The notes: generated by a model from the sequence alone, not told the origin. 64,000 nucleotides of DNA from Mesorhizobium sp. M4B.F.Ca.ET.058.02.1.1 (GCF_003952505.1 NZ_CP034450.1:2480001-2544000), one strand, 5' to 3'. Counted from the stretch's first letter, positions 43,615 through 53,373 are shown. A program made the numbers and translations.

Positions 43615-44868
43615 ATGAAATACTCGATCTTCTCGCTCGCCCGCGCCGCCCTCTCCGGCCACAAGAACTGGCAGCGCACCTGGCGCGACGCCAGCCCGAA
43701 GGGCCGCTACGATGTGGTGATCATCGGCGGCGGCGGCCACGGGCTGGCGACGGCATGGTTCCTCGCCAGCGAGTTCGGCATCCGCAACGTCGCGGTGCTG
43801 GAAAAAGGCTGGATCGGCTCCGGCAACGCCGGCCGTAACACCACCATCATCCGCTCCAACTACGGCCTGCCCGGCAATACCGGCTTCTACGAATTGTCGA
43901 TGAGGCTGTGGGAACGGATGGAGCAGGACCTCAACTACAACGCAATGGTCAGCCAGCGCGGCGTCATCAACCTCTACCACTCCGACGCCCAGCGCGATGC
44001 CTATGCGCGGCGCGGCAACACCATGCGCATCAACGGCATCGACGCCGAACTGCTCGACCTCGCGGCGGTCAAGAAGATGATGCCGTTCCTGAACTTCGAC
44101 AATGCGCGCTTTCCCGTGCAGGGCGGGCTGCTGCAGCGGCGCGGCGGCACGGCCCGGCACGACGCCGTCGTGTGGGGCTACGCGCATGCGGCCAGCGAAC
44201 TCGGCGTCGACATCATCCAGAACTGCGAGGTCACCGGCTTCACGCGCGATGCCAACGGCAAGGTGACCGGCGTCGAGACCTCGCGCGGACGCATCGGCGC
44301 CGGCAAGGTCGGCATGGCGGTCGCCGGCTCCACATCGCGCGTCGCGGCGATGGCGGGCCTGCGCCTGCCGATCGAAAGCCATGTGCTGCAGGCCTTCGTC
44401 TCGGAAGCGATCAAGCCGCTGCTGCCCAATGTCATGACCTTCGGCGCCGGCCACTTCTATGTCAGCCAGTCGGACAAGGGCGGCCTGGTCTTCGGCGGCG
44501 ACATCGACGGCTACAATTCCTACGCCCAGCGCGGCAACCTTCCAGTCATGGAGGATGTCTGCGAGGGCGGCATGGCGCTGATCCCGATGATCGGCCGCGT
44601 CCGTCTTCTGCGCCAGTGGGGCGGCATCATGGACATGTCGATGGACGGCACGCCGATCATCGACAAGAGCCCTGTGGAAGGGCTCTATCTCAATGCCGGC
44701 TGGTGCTATGGCGGCTTCAAGGCGACGCCCGGCTCCGGCCTGGTCTTTGCCCATCTTCTCGCTCGCGATGAGTCGCACCAGGAAGCCGCGCGCTTCCGCC
44801 TGGACCGCTTCCAGCGTGGCGCAATGATCGACGAAAAGGGCCAGGGCGCCCAACCGAACCTGCACTGA
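43615..44868 (+). CDS. mgdA: N-methylglutamate dehydrogenase subunit A (SoxB-like)
   Basis: 417 aa, FAD-dependent amine oxidase fold of the sarcosine oxidase beta type. The FAD motif is in YDVVIIGGGGHGLATAWFLA. The flavin-attachment region AGNAGRNTTIIRSNYGLPGN and the C-terminal NAGWCYGGFKATPGSGLVFA are typical of SoxB. It oxidises N-methylglutamate to glutamate while the methyl group passes to folate in the SoxA-like partner. Confidence 0.88.
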   Translation: MKYSIFSLARAALSGHKNWQRTWRDASPKGRYDVVIIGGGGHGLATAWFLASEFGIRNVAVLEKGWIGSGNAGRNTTIIRSNYGLPGNTGFYELSMRLWERMEQDLNYNAMVSQRGVINLYHSDAQRDAYARRGNTMRINGIDAELLDLAAVKKMMPFLNFDNARFPVQGGLLQRRGGTARHDAVVWGYAHAASELGVDIIQNCEVTGFTRDANGKVTGVETSRGRIGAGKVGMAVAGSTSRVAAMAGLRLPIESHVLQAFVSEAIKPLLPNVMTFGAGHFYVSQSDKGGLVFGGDIDGYNSYAQRGNLPVMEDVCEGGMALIPMIGRVRLLRQWGGIMDMSMDGTPIIDKSPVEGLYLNAGWCYGGFKATPGSGLVFAHLLARDESHQEAARFRLDRFQRGAMIDEKGQGAQPNLH

Positions 44869-44878
44869 AGGCCCTGCC

Positions 44879-45154
44879 ATGCGCATAGTCTGTCCCTTCT
44901 GCGGCGAACGCGAACTCGGCGAGTTCACCTATCTCGGCGACGCCAAGCCGCAACGCCCAGCGCCGGTAGCCGGCGAGGACGCCGTCTACGAATACGTCTA
45001 CCTGCGCGACAACATCGCCGGCTCAATGAGCGAGCACTGGTATCATGGCGGCGGCTGCCGGGCCTGGCTGAAGGTCACCCGCAACACGCTGACGCATGAG
45101 ATTTCAGCCGTCGCACCCGCGGCTGGCGCCGGTGCCGCAAAGGTTGGCGCGTGA
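44879..45154 (+). CDS. mgdB: N-methylglutamate dehydrogenase subunit B (SoxD-like)
   Basis: 91 aa. Zinc ligands expected for SoxD are present: Cys5 and Cys8 (CPFCGERE), His56 and Cys60 (HWYHGGGCRAW). It is the small structural subunit of the heterotetramer. Its stop overlaps the next start (TGATG). Confidence 0.85.
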   Translation: MRIVCPFCGERELGEFTYLGDAKPQRPAPVAGEDAVYEYVYLRDNIAGSMSEHWYHGGGCRAWLKVTRNTLTHEISAVAPAAGAGAAKVGA

Positions 45155-48138
45155 TGGTCGGCGGCGCGCAGACTCACCGGCTGGCGAATGGCGGTCTCAT
45201 CGACCGTTCGACGCCGCTGAGCTTCCGCTTCGACGGCAAGACCCTGCTTGGTTTCCAGGGCGATACGCTGGCCTCGGCGTTGGTCGCCAACGGCGTCAAG
45301 CTGGTCGGCCGTTCGTTCAAGTACCATCGTCCGCGCGGCATCCTGACGGCGGGATCGGAAGAGCCGAATGCGCTGGTCGAATTGCGCAGCGGTGCCAGGC
45401 GCGAACCGAACACCAAGGCGACGACGGCGGTGCTCTATGACGGTCTAGAGGCCGCCAGCCAGAACCGCTGGCCGTCGCTGCGCCACGATTTTCTGTCGGT
45501 CAACCAGCTGTTTGCGCCGATCTTCGTCGCCGGCTTCTACTACAAGACCTTCATGTGGCCGGCAAAGTTCTGGGAAGCGGTCTACGAGCCGGCGATCCGC
45601 CGCGCCGCCGGTCTCGGCCGCACCGCCGGCATCGCCGATCCCGACCATTACGACAAGGCGTGGGCGCACTGCGACGTGCTGATCGCAGGCTCCGGCCCGG
45701 CGGGACTGGCGGCAGCTTTGGCTGCCGGCCGCTGCGGCGCGCGCGTCATCCTCTGCGAAGAGGATTTTGCCCTCGGCGGCCGCCTGCTCGCCGATGGCGG
45801 CACGATCGACGGTCTGCCCGCTGCCGAATGGATCGCGCGCACGCTGGACGAGCTTGGCTCGATGCCCGATGTCCGCATCATGACGCGCACGACGCTGTTC
45901 GGCGTCTATGACGGCGGCACCTATGGCGCGATCGAGCGCGTCAACGACCATCGGTCGGTGCCGCCGGAGCACCAGGTGCGGCAACGGCTGTGGCGCATCG
46001 TGGCGAAGCGCAGCATTGTCGCGGCGGGCGCGATCGAGCGGCCGATCGTCTTTGCCGGCAACGACACGCCCGGCGTGATGATGGCGGCCGCCATGCGCAG
46101 CTATGTCGGCCGTTATGCAGCAACGCCAGCAAAACGCGTCGCGCTGTTCACCAACAACGAGGATGGCTGGCGCACGGTCGAGACGGCGCTCAGAACAGGG
46201 CTGCAGGTCGCGGCAGTGATCGACGCGCGGCCGGATGTCTCGCCGGCTCATCGCGCGCTTGCTTCCAAGAACGGCTTCGCGGTGCTCAACGGTTCGGTTA
46301 CCGGCGTCGACGGCGGCAAGGACGGTGTCCGCAAGATTTCGGTCTCGCTGACCGGCGGCGCGCGCGCCGAGGTCGAGGCCGACGGGCTTGCCGTCTCCGG
46401 CGGCTGGAATCCTTCGGTCGGGCTGACCTCCTATCATCGCGGCCGGCCGAAATGGCGCGACGACATCGCCGCGTTCGTGCCGGACGGCGCGCCGCCCGGC
46501 ATGGTCGCCGTAGGCGCCGCCAACGGCGCCTTCGGCCTCAGCGCTTGCCTGCGCGAAGGGTTTGAGGCCGGCGCCGCTGCCGCAAGCGATAGCGGGCGCG
46601 GCGGCACCGCAGGTTCAGCGCCGATCGCCGACGACGAGACCTTCTCGCTCACCCCGCTCTGGCATGTCGCCGGCAAGGGCAAGGCCTTCGTCGACCAGCA
46701 GCACGACGTCACCGCCTCCGATGTCGAACTGGCGCAGCGCGAAGGTTTCGAATCGGTCGAGCACCTCAAGCGCTACACCACACTCGGCATGGCGACCGAC
46801 CAGGGCAAGACCTCCAACATTGCCGGCCTCGCCATCATGGCGGCGGTGAGCGGTAAATCGATCCCGGAAACCGGCACGACGATCTACCGTCCGCCTTACG
46901 TGCCAGTCGCCATCGGCGCTTTTGCCGGTCACCACCGCGACGAAAACTTCCACGCGACGCGGCTGACGCCGTCGCATCACTGGGCGGCGGAACAGGGTGC
47001 GGTCTTCGTCGACACCGGTTTATGGAAACGGGCGCAGTGGTATCCCCGCGCGGGCGAGAAGGACTGGCTGGAATCGGTCACCCGCGAGGTCAAAACGGTG
47101 CGCGGCGGCGTCGGCTTCTGCGATGTCTCGACGCTCGGCAAGATCGATGTGCACGGTCCCGACGCCGGCGCCTTCCTCGACCGCGTCTACATCAACAGTT
47201 TTTCGAACCTCGCCGTCGGCAAGGCGCGCTACGGGCTGATGCTGCGCGAAGACGGCATCGTCTACGACGACGGCACGACCTCGCGGCTGGCCGAGGATCA
47301 CTATTTCCTCACCACCACCACCGCCAAGGCCGGGCTGGTGATGCAGCATCTCGAATTCTGCCGCCAGGTGCTGTTCCCCGAGCTCGACCTGCAGTTGACC
47401 TCGGTCTCCGACCAGTGGGCGCAATTCTCAATCGCGGGGCCGAAGACCCGTGACCTGCTTCGCGAAATTGTCGATCCCTTGGACGACCTGTCGAACGAAG
47501 GTTTTCCGTTCATGGGCGCGCGCGAAGTTGCCTTGCGCGGCGGCATCAAGGCCAGGCTGTTCCGCATTTCGTTCTCCGGCGAGATGGCGTTCGAGATCTC
47601 GGTGCCGGCGCGCTACGGCGAGGCGCTGGTGCGCAATCTGATGATCGCGGGAAAACCGTTCGGCGTGACACCCTATGGCACCGAGGCGCTCGGCGTGATG
47701 CGCGTCGAGAAGGGCCATGTCGCCGGGCCGGAGCTCAACGGCACCACGACCGCCGCCGATCTCGGCCTCGGCAAGATGATGTCGACCAAGAAGGATTTTA
47801 TCGGCCGCGTCATGGCCGGGCGCGAGGCGCTGGTGGCGCCGGACCGGCAGGTGGTCGTCGGCATCAAGCCGACCGACAAGGCGCGGCGGCTGCGCTCCGG
47901 CGCGCATGTCATTCCGAAGGGCGAGATCCCCGGCCCCGGCAACGACCAGGGCTATGTCACCTCGGTCTGCTTCTCGCCGACACTCGACCAATGGATCGGG
48001 CTCGGGCTGGTCGAACGCGGCCGCGAGCGCATCGGCGAGATCGTGCGCGCGCACGACCCGCTGCGCGGCGAGGAGTACGATGTCGAACTCTGCAATCCCG
48101 TCTTCTACGATCCGGAAGGAGGGCGCCAGCGTGGCTGA
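45154..48138 (+). CDS. mgdC: N-methylglutamate dehydrogenase subunit C (SoxA-like)
   Basis: 994 aa, full SoxA size. An N-terminal 2Fe-2S-like domain (SFKYHRPRGILTAGSEEPNA) without the cluster cysteines is followed by a NAD-binding domain (CDVLIAGSGPAGLAAALAAG). The C-terminal half is GcvT-like and binds tetrahydrofolate (FSIAGPKTRDLLREIVDPLD, RISFSGEMAFEISVPARYG). It transfers the methyl group as methylene-tetrahydrofolate. Start may be GTG 45151 or ATG 45154; the latter overlaps the mgdB stop. Confidence 0.88.
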   Translation: MVGGAQTHRLANGGLIDRSTPLSFRFDGKTLLGFQGDTLASALVANGVKLVGRSFKYHRPRGILTAGSEEPNALVELRSGARREPNTKATTAVLYDGLEAASQNRWPSLRHDFLSVNQLFAPIFVAGFYYKTFMWPAKFWEAVYEPAIRRAAGLGRTAGIADPDHYDKAWAHCDVLIAGSGPAGLAAALAAGRCGARVILCEEDFALGGRLLADGGTIDGLPAAEWIARTLDELGSMPDVRIMTRTTLFGVYDGGTYGAIERVNDHRSVPPEHQVRQRLWRIVAKRSIVAAGAIERPIVFAGNDTPGVMMAAAMRSYVGRYAATPAKRVALFTNNEDGWRTVETALRTGLQVAAVIDARPDVSPAHRALASKNGFAVLNGSVTGVDGGKDGVRKISVSLTGGARAEVEADGLAVSGGWNPSVGLTSYHRGRPKWRDDIAAFVPDGAPPGMVAVGAANGAFGLSACLREGFEAGAAAASDSGRGGTAGSAPIADDETFSLTPLWHVAGKGKAFVDQQHDVTASDVELAQREGFESVEHLKRYTTLGMATDQGKTSNIAGLAIMAAVSGKSIPETGTTIYRPPYVPVAIGAFAGHHRDENFHATRLTPSHHWAAEQGAVFVDTGLWKRAQWYPRAGEKDWLESVTREVKTVRGGVGFCDVSTLGKIDVHGPDAGAFLDRVYINSFSNLAVGKARYGLMLREDGIVYDDGTTSRLAEDHYFLTTTTAKAGLVMQHLEFCRQVLFPELDLQLTSVSDQWAQFSIAGPKTRDLLREIVDPLDDLSNEGFPFMGAREVALRGGIKARLFRISFSGEMAFEISVPARYGEALVRNLMIAGKPFGVTPYGTEALGVMRVEKGHVAGPELNGTTTAADLGLGKMMSTKKDFIGRVMAGREALVAPDRQVVVGIKPTDKARRLRSGAHVIPKGEIPGPGNDQGYVTSVCFSPTLDQWIGLGLVERGRERIGEIVRAHDPLRGEEYDVELCNPVFYDPEGGRQRG

Positions 48139-48754
48139 GTTTTCCTGGGACGTCCGCAGCCCGCTGGACCGCGCGCTGGTCGCCGGCCCTTATGGCGCGC
48201 AAGGCGAAGCCGGCGTGGCGCTGACCGAGATCCGAAATTTCGACCTCGTGCAGATCATGGCGCGGCGCGGCAAGGCCGCCGACATGGCCAGGGCCTCGAA
48301 GGCTCGCTTCGGCGCGGCGACGCCGGAAACGCCGAAGGCGGTCGGCACCGCCGACGCGACGCTGATCTGGTCCGGACCGGATCAGTTTTTCGTGCTGTCG
48401 AAGGGCGGCAGGCACGGGATTGAGGCGCTTGCCTCGGTCTTTGCCGGTTCGGCTGCGCTTTCCGACCAGTCGCATGCGCGCGTGCTGATCAGCGTATCCG
48501 GGCAGAGAGCGCGCGCAATGCTCGCCAAGCTATCGTCGATTGATCTGCATCCCTATGTGTTTGCGATTGGCTCCGCTGCTGCAACCTCGATGGATCACAC
48601 CAGCGTCACGCTGTGGCGGGGTGGTGATCGCGGCGGACAGGCGGTGTTCAACCTGCTGGTGTTTTCGACCTTCGCCGAAAGTCTCTGGCACACCATTCTC
48701 GATTCGGCTGCGGAGTATGGCGTTACGATCGCGCATTCCGAGGAACTGGTGTAG
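48131..48754 (+). CDS. mgdD: N-methylglutamate dehydrogenase subunit D (SoxG-like)
   Basis: 207 aa. The GTG at 48131 is preceded by GGAGG and overlaps mgdC by 8 nt; no suitable ATG exists. SoxG-like sequence includes ALTEIRNFDLVQIMAR, LIWSGPDQFFVLSKGG and ALSDQSHARVLISVSG. It is the fourth subunit of the heterotetrameric dehydrogenase and the last gene of the mgs-gma-mgd run. Confidence 0.85.
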   Translation: MAEFSWDVRSPLDRALVAGPYGAQGEAGVALTEIRNFDLVQIMARRGKAADMARASKARFGAATPETPKAVGTADATLIWSGPDQFFVLSKGGRHGIEALASVFAGSAALSDQSHARVLISVSGQRARAMLAKLSSIDLHPYVFAIGSAAATSMDHTSVTLWRGGDRGGQAVFNLLVFSTFAESLWHTILDSAAEYGVTIAHSEELV

Positions 48755-48770
48755 CGCATGTGCGCGCACT

Positions 48771-48918
48771 CTCCTTCTCCCCCTGTGGGAGAAGGTGGAT
48801 CGGCGCGTTAGCGCCGAGACGGATCAGAGGTGCGCGACGGAGTGAGACGCCGGCGTTCCTTCGCGCACCCCTCATCCGTCGTCTTCGGCGACACCTTCTC
48901 CCACAGGGGGAGAAGGAG
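48771..48918. repeat. Palindromic intergenic repeat, 27-bp perfect arms
   Basis: The arms 48771-48797 (starting CTCCTTCTCCCCCTGTGGGA) and 48892-48918 are perfect reverse complements, enclosing about 94 nt that itself contains GGCGCGTTAGCGCC. It is a different family from the 13961-14103 element, though both look like rhizobial mosaic repeats. It separates mgdD from tdm. Confidence 0.8.
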
Positions 48919-48981
48919 GAGCCGGCGCCATCTCCACCTTGCCAAATCCAACCCCGCTGCTATTCTTGCTGCTAAACTAAT

Positions 48982-48996
48982 TTCACACACAGGCAA
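48982..48996. promoter_or_regulatory. Shared methylamine-cluster motif, tdm copy
   Basis: TTCACACACAGGCAA, preceded by AAT and followed by ACTT, as in the dmm copy. It lies 27 nt upstream of the tdm ATG. Confidence 0.55.
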
Positions 48997-49023
48997 ACTT
49001 GTTGCTCGAAACATAGGGTCGAG

Positions 49024-51393
49024 ATGAGCCAGTCGCCCTACCCCGCCGTCGCCTCCGGGCCGCCCCGACCGAGCCTCATCCTGAGGCCTGGCCAGATCGC
49101 GCTGCCGTCCGGCATCGAGCGCTACACCGTGCAGGGCAATGGCGCCGTGCTGCTCGACGTCGAGGCCGGCGATACGGTCAGCGTGCGCAATATCGAAGGC
49201 GGACAGGCCTGCGAGTTGTTGGCCTGGGGCAAGGACGGCGTCACCGATCCCGGCATTTTCGGCGAGGCCGCAAACAGCAACGCCGCCGGCATCAAGGCGC
49301 TGCTGGCGGATGGCGACGACAGCTTGTCGGCGCTGCGTCTCGGCCTGCAACGCCGCCAAGTTCAGCTTGAGCAACCGAAGGCCGTGCGCGTCTTCGGCGC
49401 TACGACGCCGGCCGGCACCGAGCAAGGCTTCGCCGTGCAGCGCGATGGCGCGATGCTGATCGCCGCACCCGGCGGACCGATGCTGGTCGACGGCCACGAC
49501 ACAGCGACGCCGCTTACCGTCACCGTGCGGCGCAACACCATTCGGCTGAAGACCAGGTCGCAACTCCCCGATCCGCTCGCCGATCCTGTGCTCGATCTGC
49601 GTGTCCATTCGGCGACCGCCGAAGCCTATTTCGTCAAGGCCGGCGACTATCTGCAGATCATCGATGTCGATGGCCGGCAGTGCACCGACTTCCAGTGTTT
49701 TTCAGCGCGCAAGCTGGACAAGGGCCGCGATCATCCGCTCGACGTGACGACGACGCGCACGCTGATGGGCGCCGCCTATCCGATGCCCGGCCTGCATTCG
49801 AAATATTACGACCAGGACATGGAGCCGCTGGTCGAGGTGGTGCAGGACACTTGCGGGCGGCACGACGCCTTCGCGCTCGCCTGTGCTGCCAAATATTACG
49901 ACGACATCGGCTATCCCGGACACACCAACTGCTCGGAGAATTTCAACAAGGCGCTCTCGGACAAGGGCGTCACGCCCCGCGCCGGCTGGATGGCGATCAA
50001 CTTCTTCTTCAACACGGCGATCGACGCGCATGGCGTGATGGTCTCGGACGAGCCGTGGTCGCGGCCGGGCGACTATGTGCTCTTGCGCGCGCTGACCGAC
50101 ATCGTCTGCGTCTCCTCCGCCTGTCCCGACGACACCACGCCCGCCAATGGCTGGGACCTCACCGACATCCATGTTCGCACCTATTCCGGCCAGCACAAAT
50201 TCTCGCGCGCGATCGCCAGACGCATGACGCCCGATTCGGAACCGAAAATGACCCGTGAGACAGCCTTTCATTCGAGCTTTGCCAAGCACACGCGCGACTT
50301 CGCCGAGTACAGGGGCTACTGGCTGGCCAACTCCTTCGCCAAGGAGGGCGCCATCGCCGAGTACTGGGCCTGCCGGCGGGCGGCGGTGATCATGGACCTG
50401 TCGCCGCTGCGCAAGTTCGAGGTCACCGGACCGGATTCGGAAGCGCTGCTGCAGTACACGCTGACCCGCGACGTCAAGAAGCTCGGCGTCGGCCAGATCG
50501 TCTATTCGGCGATGTGCTACGAGCATGGCGGCATGATCGACGATGGCACGCTGCTGAGGCTCGGCAAGGACAATTTCCGCTGGGTCGGCGGCGACGACCT
50601 GTCCGGCGAATGGCTGCGCGAGACCGCCAGGAAACTCGGCCTCAACGTGCTGGTGCGCTCGTCCACCGACCAGATGCACAACATCGCCGTGCAGGGGCCG
50701 AAGAGCCGCGACATCCTCAAGGAGGTCGTATGGACCTCGCCGCTGCAGCCATCGATCAGCGAGCTCGAATGGTTCCGCTTCGCGGTCGCCCGCATCGGCG
50801 GCGGCAACGGCGTTCCGGTGGTCGTCTCGCGCACCGGCTATACGGGCGAGCTCGGCTACGAGATCTGGTGCCATCCGCGCGACGCCGAAAAAGTGTTCGA
50901 CGCGATCTGGGAGGCCGGCCAGCCGCATGGGCTGAAGCCGATGGGCCTGCAGGCGCTGGACATGGTGCGCATCGAGGCCGGGCTGATCTTCGCCGGCTAC
51001 GAGTTCTCCGACCAGACCGATCCGTTCGAGGCTGGCATCGGCTTCACCGTGCCGCTGAAGACCAAGACCGACGACTTCATCGGCCGCGACGCGCTGATAA
51101 GGCGCAAGGAACATCCGCAGACGAAACTGGTCGGCCTTGACATCGATGCGAACATCCCTGTCGGCCACGGCGACTGCGTCCATGTCGGCCGCGCCCAGAT
51201 CGGCGTCGTCACCTCCGGCATGCGCTCTCCGCTGCTCGGCAAGACCATCGCCCTGGCGCGGCTCGACGTCACCCATGCCGACATCGGCACGGAGGTCGAG
51301 GTCGGCAAGCTCGACGGCCAGGCCAAGCGGCTGCCGGCGCGAGTCGTGGCCTTCGCGCATTACGACCCGCAAAAGACGAAACCGCGGTCCTGA
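49024..51393 (+). CDS. tdm: Trimethylamine N-oxide demethylase (aldolase)
   Basis: 789 aa, the characteristic fusion of an N-terminal DUF1989 (urea-carboxylase-associated-like) region and a C-terminal GcvT/folate domain (from about residue 430). Candidate zinc ligands are Cys277 (QDTCGRHD), Cys303 (GHTNCSENF) and Cys367 (SSACPDDT), the conserved three of DUF1989. It cleaves TMAO to dimethylamine and formaldehyde; the folate domain (MDLSPLRKFEVTGPDSEALL, VVSRTGYTGELGYEIWC) can capture the formaldehyde. It stands alone with its own promoter region. Confidence 0.92.
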   Translation: MSQSPYPAVASGPPRPSLILRPGQIALPSGIERYTVQGNGAVLLDVEAGDTVSVRNIEGGQACELLAWGKDGVTDPGIFGEAANSNAAGIKALLADGDDSLSALRLGLQRRQVQLEQPKAVRVFGATTPAGTEQGFAVQRDGAMLIAAPGGPMLVDGHDTATPLTVTVRRNTIRLKTRSQLPDPLADPVLDLRVHSATAEAYFVKAGDYLQIIDVDGRQCTDFQCFSARKLDKGRDHPLDVTTTRTLMGAAYPMPGLHSKYYDQDMEPLVEVVQDTCGRHDAFALACAAKYYDDIGYPGHTNCSENFNKALSDKGVTPRAGWMAINFFFNTAIDAHGVMVSDEPWSRPGDYVLLRALTDIVCVSSACPDDTTPANGWDLTDIHVRTYSGQHKFSRAIARRMTPDSEPKMTRETAFHSSFAKHTRDFAEYRGYWLANSFAKEGAIAEYWACRRAAVIMDLSPLRKFEVTGPDSEALLQYTLTRDVKKLGVGQIVYSAMCYEHGGMIDDGTLLRLGKDNFRWVGGDDLSGEWLRETARKLGLNVLVRSSTDQMHNIAVQGPKSRDILKEVVWTSPLQPSISELEWFRFAVARIGGGNGVPVVVSRTGYTGELGYEIWCHPRDAEKVFDAIWEAGQPHGLKPMGLQALDMVRIEAGLIFAGYEFSDQTDPFEAGIGFTVPLKTKTDDFIGRDALIRRKEHPQTKLVGLDIDANIPVGHGDCVHVGRAQIGVVTSGMRSPLLGKTIALARLDVTHADIGTEVEVGKLDGQAKRLPARVVAFAHYDPQKTKPRS

Positions 51394-51518
51394 CGGCCGC
51401 CTCCAAGGCCTCATCCGACCGTCTTGATGGCGGCCGCAGTGGCGTCCGTGCCATGTTTCGCAAGCGTGATGTGCACGGCGCCACAAAACGCTTGACGTGA
51501 AAGCGCGTCGGATCAATC

Positions 51519-51533
51519 TTCACTGTTAAGAAA
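51519..51533. promoter_or_regulatory. Weak copy of the shared motif upstream of the second APC permease
   Basis: TTCACTGTTAAGAAA keeps TTCACTGT of the tmm copy, but the right half-site is degenerate. It lies 113 nt upstream of the permease ATG. Confidence 0.35.
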
Positions 51534-51645
51534 AAAATGCGACTGAGTGGAAACACTACAGCCGTTCGAAATGAGGCCGGGGGGGAAGCTTCGCGCAGCC
51601 GAGGCACACCGGCGGGGAACAGCAAAAAAAGGGGAATTCATACAT

Positions 51646-53355
51646 ATGAGCACAATGAGCACGGTCCTGGAGCAGCCTGCGGAAGGCAAGCTGCTCAGGC
51701 ATATCGACTGGCGTGGCGCCTTCTGGGTGGCAAGCGGCGTTCCCGCCCTCGTCCTGTTCTCCATCGGCGGCATTGCCGGCACGACCGGAACGCTGGCTTT
51801 CGTGATCTGGACGGTGTCCATGATCATGGGCTTCCTGCAGTCGTTCACCTATGCCGAAATCGCCGGCCTGTTCCCGAACAAGTCCGGCGGCGCCTCGATC
51901 TACGGCGCCACCGCCTGGCTGCGTTACTCGAAATTCATCGCGCCGCTGTCGGTGTGGTGCAACTGGTTCGCCTGGTCGCCGGTGCTGTCGCTCGGCTGCT
52001 CGATCGCCGCCGCCTATATCCTCAACGCGCTGGCGCCGATCCCGGTCTTCAGCGAGACCTCGCCGGAAGTGGTCGCCTATATCGCCGCGCATGCCGGCAC
52101 GGCGCCCGCCGATGCCATCGCGGCGGTGGCCGCCGCCGCGACGCCGGCGATCCGCACCTGGTCGCTGTGGGGCCATACGCTGGGTCCGGTGTCCTTCACC
52201 TTCAACGCGACCTTCTTCATCGGCGCGGTGCTGATGCTGATGATCTTCTCGATCCAGCATCGCGGCATCCTCGGCACGGCCAATGTGCAGAAATATATCG
52301 GCCTTTTGGTCATCATCCCGATGCTGATCGTCGGCGTGGTGCCGATCTTCACCGGCCAGATCAACTGGGCGAACTTCTCGCCGCTGGTGCCGCTGGCGGC
52401 CGCCTACGCGCCCGACCCGGGAGCCTGGAACATCGCCGGCTGGACGCTGGTGCTGGGCGGCATGTTCATCGCCGCCTGGTCGACCTACGGCTTCGAGACC
52501 GCCGTCTGCTACACGTCCGAGTTCAAGAACCCCGGCACCGACACGTTCAAGGCGATCTTCTATTCCGGCCTGCTCTGCATGCTGCTGTTCATCCTGGTGC
52601 CGTTCACCTTCCAGGGCGTGCTCGGCCTCAACGGCATGCTGGCGACGCCGATCGTCGACGGGTCCGGTGTCGCCGATGCGCTGGCCGGCATGGTCGGCGG
52701 CGGCAGGATCATCCACAGCCTGCTGGTCATGCTGATGATCCTGGCGCTGGTGCTCTGCATCATGACGGCGATGGCCGGCTCCTCGCGCACGCTCTACCAG
52801 GGCTCGGTCGACGGCTGGCTGCCGCGCTACCTCAGCCACGTCAACGAGCACGGCGCGCCGACGCGGGCGATGTGGACCGACCTCGTCTTCAACCTGATCG
52901 TGCTGGCAATCGCCTCGGCCGACGCGACGAGCTTCTTCTTCATCCTCGCCGTGTCGAACTGCGGCTACATCATCTTCAACTTCCTCAACCTCAACGCCGG
53001 CTGGATCCACCGCATCGACAACGGCCATATCGCGCGGCCGTGGCGGGCGCCGACCTGGCTGCTCGGCATCGGCGCGATCTTCGCCTATGTCAACGCGGTC
53101 TTCATGGGCGCCGGCGCCAAGGTGTGGAACCCGATGGCGCTGTGGGCGGGCCTGATCACCGCGGCTTTGATCATCCCGGTGTTCTGCTTCCGCCACTACA
53201 TCCAGGACGGCGGCAAGTTCCCCGACCATATGCTGGCCGACCTCGGCATGGCGGGAGCCGACCTCTCGGTCAAGAAGGCGGGCGCCCTGCCCTATCTGAC
53301 GCTGATCGCCGGCGTGGCGGTGATGCTGATCGCCAACTGGCTGTTCGTCATCTGA
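51646..53355 (+). CDS. APC-superfamily permease
   Basis: 569 aa with about 12-14 membrane segments. ATG at 51646 follows AAAAAAAGGGGAA. Typical stretches are FSIGGIAGTTGTLAFVIWTV, then NKSGGASIYGATAWL and STYGFETAVCYTSEFKNPGT. It is longer than the first APC permease and of a different subgroup, with a large loop near residues 135-175. It ends the methylamine cluster and is closed by a strong terminator. Substrate unknown; methylated amines or a related amino acid are inferred. Confidence 0.85.
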   Translation: MSTMSTVLEQPAEGKLLRHIDWRGAFWVASGVPALVLFSIGGIAGTTGTLAFVIWTVSMIMGFLQSFTYAEIAGLFPNKSGGASIYGATAWLRYSKFIAPLSVWCNWFAWSPVLSLGCSIAAAYILNALAPIPVFSETSPEVVAYIAAHAGTAPADAIAAVAAAATPAIRTWSLWGHTLGPVSFTFNATFFIGAVLMLMIFSIQHRGILGTANVQKYIGLLVIIPMLIVGVVPIFTGQINWANFSPLVPLAAAYAPDPGAWNIAGWTLVLGGMFIAAWSTYGFETAVCYTSEFKNPGTDTFKAIFYSGLLCMLLFILVPFTFQGVLGLNGMLATPIVDGSGVADALAGMVGGGRIIHSLLVMLMILALVLCIMTAMAGSSRTLYQGSVDGWLPRYLSHVNEHGAPTRAMWTDLVFNLIVLAIASADATSFFFILAVSNCGYIIFNFLNLNAGWIHRIDNGHIARPWRAPTWLLGIGAIFAYVNAVFMGAGAKVWNPMALWAGLITAALIIPVFCFRHYIQDGGKFPDHMLADLGMAGADLSVKKAGALPYLTLIAGVAVMLIANWLFVI

Positions 53356-53373
53356 CGCAGCGACCTGAGAACA

